Both the position numbers and the translations under genes were made by a program. A stretch of DNA of 64,000 nucleotides from Nonomuraea africana (GTDB lineage: Bacteria; Actinomycetota; Actinomycetes; Streptosporangiales; Streptosporangiaceae), in the NCBI RefSeq assembly GCF_014873535.1, contig NZ_JADBEF010000001.1, positions 3,224,001 through 3,288,000 on the forward strand, read 5' to 3'. The notes beneath the pieces were generated by a model that made no database searches, was not told the origin of the DNA, and saw nothing but the letters and a program-made list of their open reading frames with translations. Shown in pieces: positions 11,337 to 20,263 of this stretch; positions within the stretch are counted from its first letter, which is position 1; each line of letters opens with the position of its first letter.

Positions 11337-13472
11337 ATGGAGCTACCACGCGACCTCCCCCGAGCCCTCTCCCAGGCGTTTCACGCCGTCGGCCTGCCCT
11401 GGCCGGACGCCCGGCTGGACCACTTCGACGGGGTGCTGGCCGAGCTCGGCGACCGCCCCGAGGCGCGGCGGCTGCGCGACCACGTCCGCGTGCTGCGGAA
11501 GGCCCAGCGGGTGTTCTTCGAGCACCTGCGAGACCTCACCGACGAGCACGACGGCAGCGGCATGCGACTGATCGGGCACAAGGACCGGCCGTGCGTGAGC
11601 GAGGTGCGGGAGAAGTGGGCCAGGACCGCGGCGCAGATGGCGGACTACCACGAGGCCGTCAGGACCCTCACCCGGCAGGCCATCGGAGGGCTGCGCGCCT
11701 CCAGCGAGCTGCCCGCGGTTCCCGACTACCTCGCCGGATCCCGGCCCGCCTGGCTGGAGCGGCGGCCCGAGCGCGGCATCCGCGACGAGCCCACCGCCGG
11801 CCGCGCGCTCGCCGCCGAGGCGCTGCTGCGCTGGCGCGAGGACCCGTACGGGCCGCGGATCTGCGTCGTCACCGGCTCGCCCGCCTCGGGCAAGACCCGG
11901 CTGCTGGCCTGGTTCAGCCACTCCACCGGCTGGCACTGGTCAGGCTATCCGGGCCCGTCCGAGGCCGCCGTCTGGTTGCGCGGCATGGACGTCGAGGCGG
12001 CCGTACGCGAGCTGGCCCGGCAGCTCCGACTCGACGGCGACGAGCCTGCCGCCCCGGACGGGCCGGCGCACGGGGACGCCGACCCCGAGCGCGCCCTCAC
12101 CGGCCTGGCCCGCCCGCTGGCCGCCCTCGACCGGCCCGTGCTCGTCACGCTCGCCGACCCGCACCGGAGCGCCGACCCCGGACGCACCCTCACCGAGCTG
12201 ATCCGCCCCCTGGTCGCCGACCCGCGTGTCCGCCTGCTCGTGGAGTTCCCCGACCCCACCGCCCTGCGGCCCTACCTGACCAGCTCGGCCGAGCTTTCCG
12301 GCGTGCCGGTCTTCGTGCTGGACCTGGACGACCCGCGCTGTACCGACCGGGACGCCTTCACCGCGTGGTACGCGGCCGAGCGCGCCGGGCACTCCCCTTT
12401 CACTGCGGACCAGGTCTATCCCTCCCCGGCGCTCGCCGCCATCGCCGCCCGCGCCCGGGGCGCCGACCCGGGGCCGGCCCTGCCCATTGCGGAGCGGGTG
12501 GCGGGCGCCTGGCTGGACGGCCTGTCACCGGCAGCCCGCGCCGCCGTCGGCACGCTCGCCCTCGCCTTGGCCCCGATCGGCCTATACACCTGGCGGCTGC
12601 TGCACTGCGGCCGCCACCGCGACGACCCGGAGGCGGCCGCCCGCGGCGTGGCGGAGGCCGCCGCACACCTGCCCCTCGCCGAGCCAGGCCTGCCCGCGTA
12701 TGCCGTGGACCTGCCCGCCCTGGCCGAGGCCGCGGCCCCGCCTCCCGAGGCACACGGCGAGCTGGCGGCCGTCATGCGCGGCTGGCCGGTCTCAGCGGAG
12801 CTGGGCCCTCCCGAGTACGCGCGCATGCACCTGGCCGGGCACGAACGCATGGCCGGCGGCCCGGCGGGCATCGCGCCGCTCCCGCTCTGCCGGCCCCCGG
12901 TCAGAGTCACGCGCGAGCTGCTGGAAAGCCTGTACGGCGCGGGCGGCGTCATCCGGTTGGCCGCGGACGAGATCCACCCCGCCATCACCCACGAGCCCAC
13001 CCGCCGGTTCCTGGCCGAGGTCGGCCTGCCCAGAAACGGCGTGCACGAGGACGGCTGGACGGGCGACAGGCTGCGCTGCGTCAAGCCCATGACCGAATGG
13101 TGGCCCGAGGAGGACGTGCGGGAGCTGCGCGCCTGCGCCGGCCTGCCCGGCGACCTGGGCGCGGTGTTCATGCTCGACTATGTGCACGTCGGGCATCTCT
13201 TCCTGGACGGCAGGACCGGACTGGTCTACGAGTTGTGCGAAGGGCAGGGGACCGCCCGCATCGCCAACAGGGATGTCGAGTCGTACGCCTATTTCGCATA
13301 CGTGATCCACCGGGAGCGCGCGCTGTGGTGCGGCAAGGAGGCGCACCTCGACGCGGCCTACTGGTGCGCCGAGGACCTCGCGCTGGAGCTGCACACCTAC
13401 GAGCCGCAGGCAATGGCGGGCGACGAGTCGCTCTGGCCGTTGACCCTGCTCGACTACACCCTCCTGACGTAG
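11337..13472 (+). CDS. P-loop NTPase fused to SUKH-4 family immunity domain
   Basis: The 711-residue protein begins with a helical region (1-150) rich in Arg and Glu. A Walker A motif GSPASGKT at 180-187 opens a roughly 250-residue NTPase-like region (LDRPVLVTLADPH, RLLVEFPDP could be strand 3/4 elements), followed by an alanine-rich helical part. The last about 190 residues (from about 520) resemble the SUKH-4 superfamily: FLAEVGLP, LGAVFMLDYVHVGHLFLD, TGLVYELCEG, VESYAYFAYVIHRE. SUKH proteins usually neutralise nuclease or other polymorphic toxins. No toxin gene is adjacent. The NTPase part could make it a sensor or a multi-domain immunity protein. Family assignment of the C-terminus is from memory of motifs. 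Confidence 0.65.
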   Translation: MELPRDLPRALSQAFHAVGLPWPDARLDHFDGVLAELGDRPEARRLRDHVRVLRKAQRVFFEHLRDLTDEHDGSGMRLIGHKDRPCVSEVREKWARTAAQMADYHEAVRTLTRQAIGGLRASSELPAVPDYLAGSRPAWLERRPERGIRDEPTAGRALAAEALLRWREDPYGPRICVVTGSPASGKTRLLAWFSHSTGWHWSGYPGPSEAAVWLRGMDVEAAVRELARQLRLDGDEPAAPDGPAHGDADPERALTGLARPLAALDRPVLVTLADPHRSADPGRTLTELIRPLVADPRVRLLVEFPDPTALRPYLTSSAELSGVPVFVLDLDDPRCTDRDAFTAWYAAERAGHSPFTADQVYPSPALAAIAARARGADPGPALPIAERVAGAWLDGLSPAARAAVGTLALALAPIGLYTWRLLHCGRHRDDPEAAARGVAEAAAHLPLAEPGLPAYAVDLPALAEAAAPPPEAHGELAAVMRGWPVSAELGPPEYARMHLAGHERMAGGPAGIAPLPLCRPPVRVTRELLESLYGAGGVIRLAADEIHPAITHEPTRRFLAEVGLPRNGVHEDGWTGDRLRCVKPMTEWWPEEDVRELRACAGLPGDLGAVFMLDYVHVGHLFLDGRTGLVYELCEGQGTARIANRDVESYAYFAYVIHRERALWCGKEAHLDAAYWCAEDLALELHTYEPQAMAGDESLWPLTLLDYTLLT

Positions 13473-13868
13473 GGTCCCAGCCAGCGTCTATCGCGTCCTG
13501 GCGAGACCGGCGGTCAGGCGTGAGGTGCCGAGCGGTTGGTGCTTGCTCGGCGGATCTTGCGCTCGCGGGCGCGCAACCGATCGGCCTCGATCACCGCGCC
13601 TGCCGGGTTTCGCCGGACGCCGCCACCCGGACAGCCCAGCCTCCTTCGGCGGGTGGAGGACAACATGGCTGCGGGCGCACTGCGACTGTCGGGCGAAGAC
13701 CTGGCGTTGCTCGCGGCCTGACCTGATCCGTTGGTGTACCGGTCTCGGCACCGGGCGGGGCCGTCTGGCCGGTGTGAGAGCACCGGAACGGTCGGGTCCC
13801 ATCCGAGCGCTGTGCGCCGTCGTCGCAGTCCCACGACAACACCCTCCCCGTGACGCGGCGCGGGCGGT
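13473..13868. other. Intergenic scar between SUKH-4 gene and ArsR gene
   Basis: About 400 bases without an intact gene. It contains the tail of an aldo/keto reductase (separate entry) and otherwise no frame I can assign. Codon bias is absent outside that piece. Confidence 0.5.
13638..13721 (+). pseudogene. C-terminal remnant of an aldo/keto reductase
   Basis: The frame ending at TGA 13719-13721 reads LLRRVEDNMAAGALRLSGED followed by LALLAA. This is the usual ending of aldo/keto reductases (R-x-VEEN-x-A-x5-L-x2-ED-L-x3-D/A). Upstream in frame the sequence loses similarity within about ten codons, so only the last 30 or so residues remain. It could have been truncated when the ArsR/oxidoreductase unit or another segment was inserted. 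Confidence 0.5.
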
Positions 13869-14207
13869 TCATGCCCGATCGCGCTCGGGCACCAGGGCTT
13901 GGAGGAGTCCGGGGAAGGCTTCGTCGATCTCGTCGCGGCGCAGCGCGTTCATGCGGGAGGTGCCGACGTAGTACTGGCGGATCAGGCCCGCCTCGCGCAG
14001 CACGTGGAAGTGGTGAGTGGCGGTCGACTTGCTGACCGGCAGGTCGATCGTGCCGCAACTGAGATCCTCGCCGGCGGCGTACAGCTCGCTGACGATCTGG
14101 CGGCGTACCGGGTCGACCAGGGCCTCGAGCACCTGCTGAAGGCTGATCGCCTGGATGTCCGGATGGGGCGGGATGCGTTCCCGACCACTTCGTCGTGTCG
14201 TTGCCAT
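13869..14207 (-). CDS. ArsR-type winged-helix transcriptional regulator
   Basis: From ATG 14207 (GAGG upstream) the 112-residue protein is a single winged-helix domain: LEALVDPVRRQIVSEL, then VSKSTATHHFHVLREAGLI as the recognition helix and wing, and NALRRDEIDEAFPGLLQAL at the end. There are no cysteine pairs of the metal-sensing kind, so it more likely senses an organic ligand. It is divergent from the alcohol-dehydrogenase-like gene at 14357 and shares an operator-rich spacer with it, which suggests it represses that gene and itself. Confidence 0.85.
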   Translation of the reverse strand: MATTRRSGRERIPPHPDIQAISLQQVLEALVDPVRRQIVSELYAAGEDLSCGTIDLPVSKSTATHHFHVLREAGLIRQYYVGTSRMNALRRDEIDEAFPGLLQALVPERDRA

Positions 14208-14230
14208 TGACCTCGTCGACCTCCCGCGCA

Positions 14231-14270
14231 CATCGTACGACACGCATCAAAGTACGATGAGCATCAAAGT
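14231..14270. promoter_or_regulatory. Likely ArsR operator: inverted plus direct repeats
   Basis: CATCGTAC (14231-14238) and GTACGATG (14252-14259) form an 8-bp inverted repeat with 21-bp centre spacing. GCATCAAAGT occurs as a direct repeat at 14244-14253 and 14261-14270 (17-bp period). The elements interlock in the spacer between the divergent regulator and oxidoreductase genes, the expected place for autoregulation. Confidence 0.65.
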
Positions 14271-14356
14271 TTGACAGCCACCGTACTTTCGGCTTGAGTG
14301 AGGCGCGGCGGCGCGGCCTGCGCGTCGCCGACACCGACGACAAGGGGCGATGCGTG

Positions 14357-15352
14357 ATGGTCAGGACTGTGCGGTTCCACGAGCTCGGCGGGCCGGAGGT
14401 GCTGCGGCTGGAGGACGTGGAGGTCGGCGAGCCCGGCCCAGGTGAGCTGGTGATCCGGGTGGAGGCGATCGGCCTCAACCGCGCCGAGGTGCTGTTCCGC
14501 AGCGGCCACTACATCGAGCCGGTCAAGGAGTTCCCCGCGCGGCTCGGCACCGAGGCCGCGGGAGTGGTCGAGGCCGTCGGCGCGAACGTGGCGGGATTCG
14601 AGGCCGGCCAGCCGGTCAGCGTGATACCCGCGTTCTCGATGAACGACTACGGCGTCTACGCCGAGCGCGTGATCGTTCCCGCGTCCGCGGTGCTGCGCCG
14701 TCCCGACGGGCTCGGCGCGGTGGAGGGCGCGGCGGTGTGGATGCCGTACCTGACGGCCTACGGGGCGCTGGTGGACGTCGGCGGGATGCGTGCCGGGGAC
14801 ACCATCGTGCTGACCGCCGCCTCCAGCAGCGTGGGCCTGGCCGCGATCCGGATCGCCCACCGCGTCGGGGCGGTGCCCATCGCCACCACCCGTACCCGGG
14901 TCAAGGCGGAACGGCTCCGCAAGGCGGGGGCGGCCGAGGTGATCGTGACCGACGAGGAGGACGTCGCTCAGCGCGTGCTCGGCCTGACCGCAGGACGGGG
15001 CGCCGAACTGGTCTTCGACGCCATCGCCGGTCCTGGAGTGGTCGAGCTGGCCAAGGCGGTCGCTCCCGGCGGCACGCTCCTGTTGTACGGCGCGCTGAGC
15101 GGCGAGGTGACCCCCTATCCGGGGTTCGAGCTCGGCATGCCCGCGCTGAACATGCGCACCTACACCGTCACCCACGAGACGACCAACGATCCGGAGCGGC
15201 TGCGCCGGGCCGCGGCGTTCGTCTCCTCCGGCCTGCGTAGCGGCGCCTTCGAGCCCGCCGTGGACCGCGTCTTCGACCTGGACGAGATCGTCGAAGCGCA
15301 CCGCTACCTGGAGGCGGGCGCCCAGGTGGGCAAGATCGTGGTCACCGTGTGA
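14357..15352 (+). CDS. Zinc-independent alcohol dehydrogenase/quinone oxidoreductase (MDR family)
   Basis: ATG 14357 follows AAGGGG and gives 331 residues starting MVRTVRFHELGGPEVLRLED, typical of NADPH:quinone oxidoreductase-like MDR proteins. The N-terminal GroES-like domain shows LGTEAAGVVEAVG and lacks the structural zinc cysteine loop; the Rossmann region has VLTAASSSVGLAAIRIA in place of the GxGxxG of zinc enzymes. The ending GAQVGKIVVTV is canonical. It likely reduces quinones or reactive carbonyls with NADPH in the cytosol. Its position beside the divergent ArsR-type gene suggests substrate-induced expression. Confidence 0.85.
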   Translation: MVRTVRFHELGGPEVLRLEDVEVGEPGPGELVIRVEAIGLNRAEVLFRSGHYIEPVKEFPARLGTEAAGVVEAVGANVAGFEAGQPVSVIPAFSMNDYGVYAERVIVPASAVLRRPDGLGAVEGAAVWMPYLTAYGALVDVGGMRAGDTIVLTAASSSVGLAAIRIAHRVGAVPIATTRTRVKAERLRKAGAAEVIVTDEEDVAQRVLGLTAGRGAELVFDAIAGPGVVELAKAVAPGGTLLLYGALSGEVTPYPGFELGMPALNMRTYTVTHETTNDPERLRRAAAFVSSGLRSGAFEPAVDRVFDLDEIVEAHRYLEAGAQVGKIVVTV

Positions 15353-15376
15353 AGTCTGGCTTGCGCCCTCCAATCG

Positions 15377-15400
15377 TATGATGTACGGTACAGCGTACCG
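15377..15400 (+). promoter_or_regulatory. -10 box and palindromic operator before epoxide hydrolase
   Basis: TATGAT (15377-15382) is a good -10 element. It is followed directly by CGGTAC-AGC-GTACCG (15386-15400), a perfect 6-bp inverted repeat of the kind bound by TetR-type dimers. A repressor bound here would block transcription start. I see no good -35 at the right distance. Confidence 0.45.
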
Positions 15401-15419
15401 AATCATGGAGGAGAAGCTC

Positions 15420-16538
15420 TTGCCGCAGAACGACATCCGGCCCTTCCGTCTCGACATCGCCCAGGCCGACCTGGACGACCTGCGCGAGCGGCTCGACAGG
15501 GTCCGCTGGCCCGACGAGGTCCCTGGGCTGGGCTGGCAGTACGGCGTGCCCCTGGCTCACCTGCGCGACCTCGTCGACCACTGGCGCACCGGCTACTCCT
15601 GGCGCGCGGCCGAGGCCGAGCTCAACACCCACCCACAGTTCACCACCGAGATCGACGGGCAGAACGTCCACTTCCTGCACGTCCGCTCGGCCAACCCCGA
15701 CGCCCTGCCGCTGCTCATCACGCATGGCTGGCCCAGCTCGCCCGTGGAGTACCTCGACGTGATCGAGGCCCTGTCGGCCGACTTTACGCTGGTCATCCCC
15801 TCGCTGCCCGGCTACGGGCTGTCGGGTCCGACCCGTGAGGTCGGCTGGGGCTCCACCCGCATCGCCAAGGCGTGGCTGGAGCTGATGAGCAGACTTGGCT
15901 ACGACCGCTTCGGCGTGCAGGGCGGCGACTGGGGCACCTGGATCTCCCGCGAGGTCGGCGTGCTGGCCCCCGAGCGCGTCGTCGGCATGCACGGCAACGG
16001 CATCATCTGCTTCCCGCTGGGCCTGCCGGGCGAGCTCGACGACCTCAGCGAGGTCGAGCAGGAGCGCATGGCCTTCCGCGAGCGCTACCTGAGCGAGCAG
16101 TACGGCTACAAGCTCATCCAGTCCGCCCGCCCGCAGACCTTCGCGTACGGCATGGCCGACTCCCCCGTCGCCCTGCTGGCCTGGTTCACCGGCGTCTTCC
16201 ACGAGTGGAGCGACGGCGAGATCCCGCGCGACCGCCTGCTGACGAACGTGATGCTCTACTGGCTGACCAACACCGCGGGCTCGGCGGCCCGCTCCTTCGT
16301 CGAGACGCCCGACACCGACCAGGACACCTCGGTGGAGTGGGAGCTCAAGCCCGCGACCGTCCCCACCGCGATCTCGGTGTTCCCCAAGGACATCCTGCGG
16401 CCGATCCGCAGGTTCGCCGAACGGGACAACAACGTGGTGAGCTGGGTGGAGCACGAGCGCGGCGGCACCTTCGCCGCGCTCGAACAGCCCGAGCGGTACG
16501 TCGCCGACGTCCGGGCGTTCTTCACCTCCCTCTCCTGA
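15420..16538 (+). CDS. Epoxide hydrolase (alpha/beta fold, EHN domain)
   Basis: TTG 15420 lies 7 bases after GGAGGAG and starts at the conserved DIRPFRLDIAQADLDDLRER of the EHN domain, so I prefer it to the ATGs at 15378-15405. The 372-residue protein has the oxyanion motif HGWPSSP, the nucleophile Asp in QGGDWGTWI and a C-terminal His near the family's usual place. Family members open epoxides to diols via a covalent ester, in the cytosol. The neighbours (oxidoreductase, haloalkane dehalogenase pseudogene) suggest a catabolic or detoxification group. Confidence 0.88.
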   Translation: MPQNDIRPFRLDIAQADLDDLRERLDRVRWPDEVPGLGWQYGVPLAHLRDLVDHWRTGYSWRAAEAELNTHPQFTTEIDGQNVHFLHVRSANPDALPLLITHGWPSSPVEYLDVIEALSADFTLVIPSLPGYGLSGPTREVGWGSTRIAKAWLELMSRLGYDRFGVQGGDWGTWISREVGVLAPERVVGMHGNGIICFPLGLPGELDDLSEVEQERMAFRERYLSEQYGYKLIQSARPQTFAYGMADSPVALLAWFTGVFHEWSDGEIPRDRLLTNVMLYWLTNTAGSAARSFVETPDTDQDTSVEWELKPATVPTAISVFPKDILRPIRRFAERDNNVVSWVEHERGGTFAALEQPERYVADVRAFFTSLS

Positions 16539-16601
16539 TCGGGCCCATCCGGCTCATCGTGCCCGTGTGACCGGCATGCGGTGGTACGGCAGGATGTGCG
16601 G

Positions 16602-17114
16602 GTGACATGGACAGCACCTGAGATCACCCGCACCGGCGGCTCGCTCGTGGCGGGCGAGCGCGACATGCTCGTCGGCTATCTCGCCTGGCACCGCGACACC
16701 CTGCTGCACAAGTGCGCGGGCCTGACCGGCGAACAGCTGGCCGAACGGTCCGTGCCGCCGTCGGACCTGTCGCTGCTCGGGCTGATCCGCCACATGGCCG
16801 AGGTCGAGCGCACCTGGTTCCGCAGGCGCTTCGCCGGCCAGCCGATCGAGGCGATCCACCAGGACGGCGGGCCCGGCGCCGACTTCGGGTGGCTCGATCC
16901 GGCGGGCGCGGCGCAGGACCACGCCCGCCTGGTCGAGGAGTGGCGGCTGGCCGACGAGGCCGTGCGCGACGCGAGTCTCGACGACACCTTCACCCACGGC
17001 GGCAGGGAGCACTCGCTGCGGCTGGTGTACCTGCACCTGATCACGGAGTACGCCCGCCACAACGGCCACGCGGACCTGCTGCGAGAGCGCGTGGACGGGG
17101 TGAAGGGCGAGTAG
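16602..17114 (+). CDS. DinB family protein (DUF664)
   Basis: GTG 16602 gives 170 residues. The four-helix DinB fold is recognisable from WHRDTLLHKCAGLTGEQL, LIRHMAEVERTWFRRRF and ITEYARHNGHADLLRE, which carry the three metal-binding histidines. DUF664 proteins are often mycothiol-dependent metal enzymes in actinobacteria, which fits a detoxification role beside the epoxide hydrolase. The exact reaction is unknown. It follows the hydrolase by 63 bases and may be cotranscribed. Confidence 0.85.
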   Translation: MTWTAPEITRTGGSLVAGERDMLVGYLAWHRDTLLHKCAGLTGEQLAERSVPPSDLSLLGLIRHMAEVERTWFRRRFAGQPIEAIHQDGGPGADFGWLDPAGAAQDHARLVEEWRLADEAVRDASLDDTFTHGGREHSLRLVYLHLITEYARHNGHADLLRERVDGVKGE

Positions 17115-17126
17115 CCGTCCCAGCCC

Positions 17127-17370
17127 TCACGTCCTGGCCCTTGCGGCCAGGAGGAGGAGCTCGTCGACCTCCCACTGGTCGTTCGCGTGCCTGCCGTACC
17201 GGTGAGCGAGGATCCGCCCGCCCGGGTCGATGAGGAAGTCGGCGGGCAGCCCCAGCACCGTCTCCCCCGCTGCCGGGTACGGCCGGCCGCCGCGGCACAG
17301 GCCCCGGGCGACCGCCGCCCACGAGGACGGCCGCGCCGGGGTGGTCCAGGCGCGCGGGCCTCGACGGTTC
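17127..17370 (-). pseudogene. 3' remnant of a peroxiredoxin-like (thioredoxin-fold) gene
   Basis: On the minus strand the frame ending at TGA 17127-17129 reads ETVLGLPADFLIDPGGRIL, then YGRHANDQWEVDELLLLA. This matches the C-terminus of AhpC/TSA-like redox proteins of actinobacteria, whose final strand and helix have this sequence. The catalytic cysteine region is absent and an in-frame stop precedes the segment near 17365. Only about 75 codons survive. It directly follows the broken haloalkane dehalogenase gene. Confidence 0.65.
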
Positions 17371-18278
17371 TCATCGGGTGTCCGTCCTGATGAAGTCGTC
17401 GACGACCGCCGCCAGGCGGGGCCCCTGGTCCTCCTGGACGAAGTGCCCGCCGCCCGTGATCGTGGTGTGCGGCTGGCCCTGCGCGCCGGGTACGCGCTCG
17501 CGGAAGGCGGTGTGCGCCCGGCCGAGCACGAAGTCCCTGTCGCTGAAGTCGCACAGGAACGGGGTCCGCAGCCCCTCCAGCACCTCCCACGCCTTCCGGT
17601 TGGCGGGCGCGGCCTCGTCCTCGGGGGTGATGGGGATCAGCAGCGGGAAGCGGCGCGCGCCCTGCACGTACTCCTCCTCGGGGAAGGGCGCGTCGTAGGC
17701 GGCGACGACGGCGGGATCGAGGTCGGTGACGGTGCCGGTCGCCACGACCTGCCCGGCGCTGAACGGCCGGACCCGCTGGCTGTCCTGCAGCCACTGGACG
17801 TAGAAGGGCCCCATGTCGCCCTGGTCGCCGGTGTGCAGGACGGTGTTGGTCGCCACGACGCGGCGGAACCTGTCCGGGTGCTCGGCCAGCAGCCGCAGCC
17901 CGAGCAGGCCGCCCCGGTCGTGGCAGACCATCGTCACCTCCCGCAGGCCGAGCCGGTCGAAGACGGTCTCGCGCAGCCAGTCGACATGGCTCTGGTAGGT
18001 GTAGCGAGCGGGTCGGCGGGCTTGTCCGAGCGGCCGAACCCGACCAGGTCGGGCGCCACGCACCGGTGGCCCGCCGCGACCAGTGGCGGGATGACGTGCC
18101 GGTACAGGTAACTCCACGTGGGCTCGCCGTGCAGCAGCACCGTCTCACCCGAGGGGCGCTCGGGACGCTCGTCGAGGTAGTGGACTCTGATGCCGTCGCC
18201 GAGTTCGATGTGGTGCGGCTCGAAAGGGAAGTCGGGCAGGTTCTCGAACCGGTCGTCCGGTGTACGAAGGATGTTCAT
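17371..18278 (-). pseudogene. Haloalkane dehalogenase, frameshifted
   Basis: The first part (18278 to about 18010) encodes [35 protein letters not shown] and [15 protein letters not shown]. The next frame continues [30 protein letters not shown] (nucleophile Asp), and ends with ITGGGHFVQED (catalytic His). All parts of a roughly 300-residue haloalkane dehalogenase are present, but a single missing base near 18008-18014 joins them out of frame. It could be a true mutation or a sequencing error; as written, no active enzyme is made. The AGGAGG site sits only one base from the ATG, which is unusually tight. Confidence 0.85.
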
Positions 18279-18314
18279 GCCTCCTGAGAGCGTGTGGGCG
18301 CCAGGAGTGTGACA

Positions 18315-18758
18315 TCAGCCGCCGAGCTCGCGCTTGCGGCGCAGCAGGGCCGCCCGCGCCGACCTGGCCCTGACCAGCACGACGGCCGCCACCAGCGCGA
18401 GCACCACGTTCACCGCCGCGCCCGCCCAGCCCGCCCAGCCCGGCCTGTCCACCGCCAGCGCGACGGTGAGCAGGGTCAGCGGCCAGGTCGCGGCCACGGC
18501 GATCCAGCCGCCGATGACCCTGTCGAGCGCGAACAGCGGCGTCCTGCGGGTCAGCGCCCAGCCGCCGTAGCAGGCCCAGGCCAGGCACAGGACGGCGAAG
18601 CCCCCCAAGACCGGCGGCGGCCGCTCCTCCGTGGCCCACAGCAATCCGGTGGTCAGCGCCCCGCCCAGCCCCATGACCAGCGCCACCACGTACGCCATGC
18701 GCCTGCGCAGCGACACCGGCCCGGACAGCCTTCTGATCATGTCGTCGGCGTCCATCAT
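18315..18758 (-). CDS. Four-helix membrane protein, sigma factor partner
   Basis: The 147-residue protein has four predicted membrane helices (about 20-42, 50-70, 83-102 and 112-130) with a basic C-terminus (RARSARAALLRRKRELGG). It starts in an ATGA overlap with the upstream sigma factor gene, so the two are translationally coupled. No zinc-binding anti-sigma motif (HxxxCxxC) is present. By position it may be a non-canonical anti-sigma or a regulated target. I do not recognise a named family. Confidence 0.7.
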   Translation of the reverse strand: MMDADDMIRRLSGPVSLRRRMAYVVALVMGLGGALTTGLLWATEERPPPVLGGFAVLCLAWACYGGWALTRRTPLFALDRVIGGWIAVAATWPLTLLTVALAVDRPGWAGWAGAAVNVVLALVAAVVLVRARSARAALLRRKRELGG

Positions 18759-19297
18759 CGCGTTCCCCTCTCACCCAGTTGTTCCCTCAGCAGGCGCCTG
18801 GCCCGTGACAGGCGCGACTTCACCGTTCCGACCGGGATGGCGCAGATCTGCGCGCAGTCCTCGATCGACAGGTCCTCCAGGTAGAACAGCACGAGGATCT
18901 CCCTCTCGACCAAGGGCAGCCCGGACAGCCCCGCGACCAGCGCGGCCCTGTCCGCCATCACCTCGGCCCTGTCCTCGACCACCTGCTCGTCCGCGTGCTC
19001 GGTGACCTGGCCGGACGCCGTGGTCGTCTCCTGCCTGCCGTACTCCTCGCGCAGCCTGTTGGTCACCGCGCGGCGCGCGATCGTGAACAGCCACGGCGCG
19101 AACCTTCCAGGCTCCCGGAGCCTGGGAAGGCCGCGCACCACGGCCAGCCACACCTCCTGGGCCACGTCGTCGGCGTCGCCGTGGTCGAGCATGCGCCGCA
19201 CGTAGGTCCACACCGGGTCGTGCCATGCGCGCACCAGCTCGGCGAGCGCCTCGCGCTCTCCGAGCTGGCACCGCACCACCAGCAGTTCGTCAGTCAC
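18755..19297 (-). CDS. ECF-type RNA polymerase sigma factor
   Basis: The 180-residue protein has region 2 (residues about 10-80: DPVWTYVRRMLDHGDADDVAQEVWLAV, FAPWLFTIARR) and region 4 (about 120-175: LSGLPLVEREILVLFYLEDLSIEDCAQI, GTVKSRLSRARRLLREQL). Length and lack of region 3 identify an extracytoplasmic-function sigma factor. The gene is followed by the four-helix membrane protein with an ATGA overlap, the standard place for a regulator of the sigma factor. Confidence 0.92.
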   Translation of the reverse strand: MTDELLVVRCQLGEREALAELVRAWHDPVWTYVRRMLDHGDADDVAQEVWLAVVRGLPRLREPGRFAPWLFTIARRAVTNRLREEYGRQETTTASGQVTEHADEQVVEDRAEVMADRAALVAGLSGLPLVEREILVLFYLEDLSIEDCAQICAIPVGTVKSRLSRARRLLREQLGERGTR

Positions 19298-19669
19298 CCT
19301 GCCTCCTCACCCACAACAGTCGGGAATACAGCCCCGCGGGTTCACGAGGTGGACAGGACGTGAGAAATCCTCCTGCTCGTCCCGTGCCTGGCGCCGGCCG
19401 TCCTGCGCCTGGCACGACCGGCCCACCGCCGAAGGTCAGCGAAGTCTGTCCCCGTTGTCACGCGCCTGTTGTCAGGGTGAGGGCCGCTGATCGCGCCGGC
19501 GGGTAGGCACTGGTTCTGCCGCCCTTGCAGCGACCGGTCAGCGTGCGGTGGCCACCATGGTGGCCGGGTCGGCGCCGAACACCTCGGCCCCCGCAGCGGC
19601 CATGGGGCCACTCCTGGGACAGACACAGCAGAGATCATTCCGTTAGGCGCTCGTAGTGCGCTGAGCCCG
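19298..19669. other. Intergenic region, one tiny ORF only
   Basis: About 370 bases between the sigma factor and TetR genes. On the minus strand an ATG at 19603, behind CAGGAG, opens a 21-codon frame (19538-19603, MAAAGAEVFGADPATMVATA). It may be the end of a lost gene or a leader peptide. Nothing else can be supported. Confidence 0.35.
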
Positions 19670-20263
19670 TCAGGAACGCACGCGCAGCGACTCCAGCATT
19701 CGCACGAGAGCGGCCTGGGTGTCGGCCAGGTCGTTCGGGCCCGTCGAGGAGGCCAGCCACAGCGCCGCCTCGTTCATCGCGCCCGACAGCAGGTGGGTCA
19801 GCGGCTCGAGCGGCTGCCTGGCGATGACTCCCGACTCGGCCAGCGCGGCGAGCGCCTCGGCCAGGTGGCGGGCGGAGGCGGCCTCGTCCATCGCCCGCCA
19901 CTCGTTCCAGCCCAGGACGGCGGGGCCGTCGATGAGCATGATCTGCTGCACCTCGGGATCGGCCCCCGCGGCCAGAAAGGCCTCGCAGCCGGCGACGAGC
20001 TGATCCCACGGATCCGCCTTGGCGTCGGCCCCCGCGGCCACCCGCTCGCCCACCTCCTGCTGCACCTGCTCCACCACCGCGCGAAACAGCGCCGCCTTGC
20101 TGTCGAAGTGATGGTAGAGCGCGCCCTTGGTGACCCCCGCCGCGCGCACGATCTCCGCCAGGCCGACGGCGCCGTAGCCGTGGGCGGCGAACAACCGCCT
20201 GCTCTCGCGTACAAGTGTCCGCCTGGTCTCCTCGCGCTGCCGCGCTCTCGCCGTCCCGTTCAC
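19670..20263 (-). CDS. TetR family transcriptional regulator
   Basis: The 197-residue protein (GTG start at 20263) has an N-terminal helix-turn-helix: [19 protein letters not shown], then [21 protein letters not shown]. The C-terminal ligand domain is alpha-helical. It is divergent from the VOC protein gene at 20311, and its start codon lies inside the first of two operators, so it should repress itself and the VOC gene. The ligand is unknown. Confidence 0.93.
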   Translation of the reverse strand: MNGTARARQREETRRTLVRESRRLFAAHGYGAVGLAEIVRAAGVTKGALYHHFDSKAALFRAVVEQVQQEVGERVAAGADAKADPWDQLVAGCEAFLAAGADPEVQQIMLIDGPAVLGWNEWRAMDEAASARHLAEALAALAESGVIARQPLEPLTHLLSGAMNEAALWLASSTGPNDLADTQAALVRMLESLRVRS

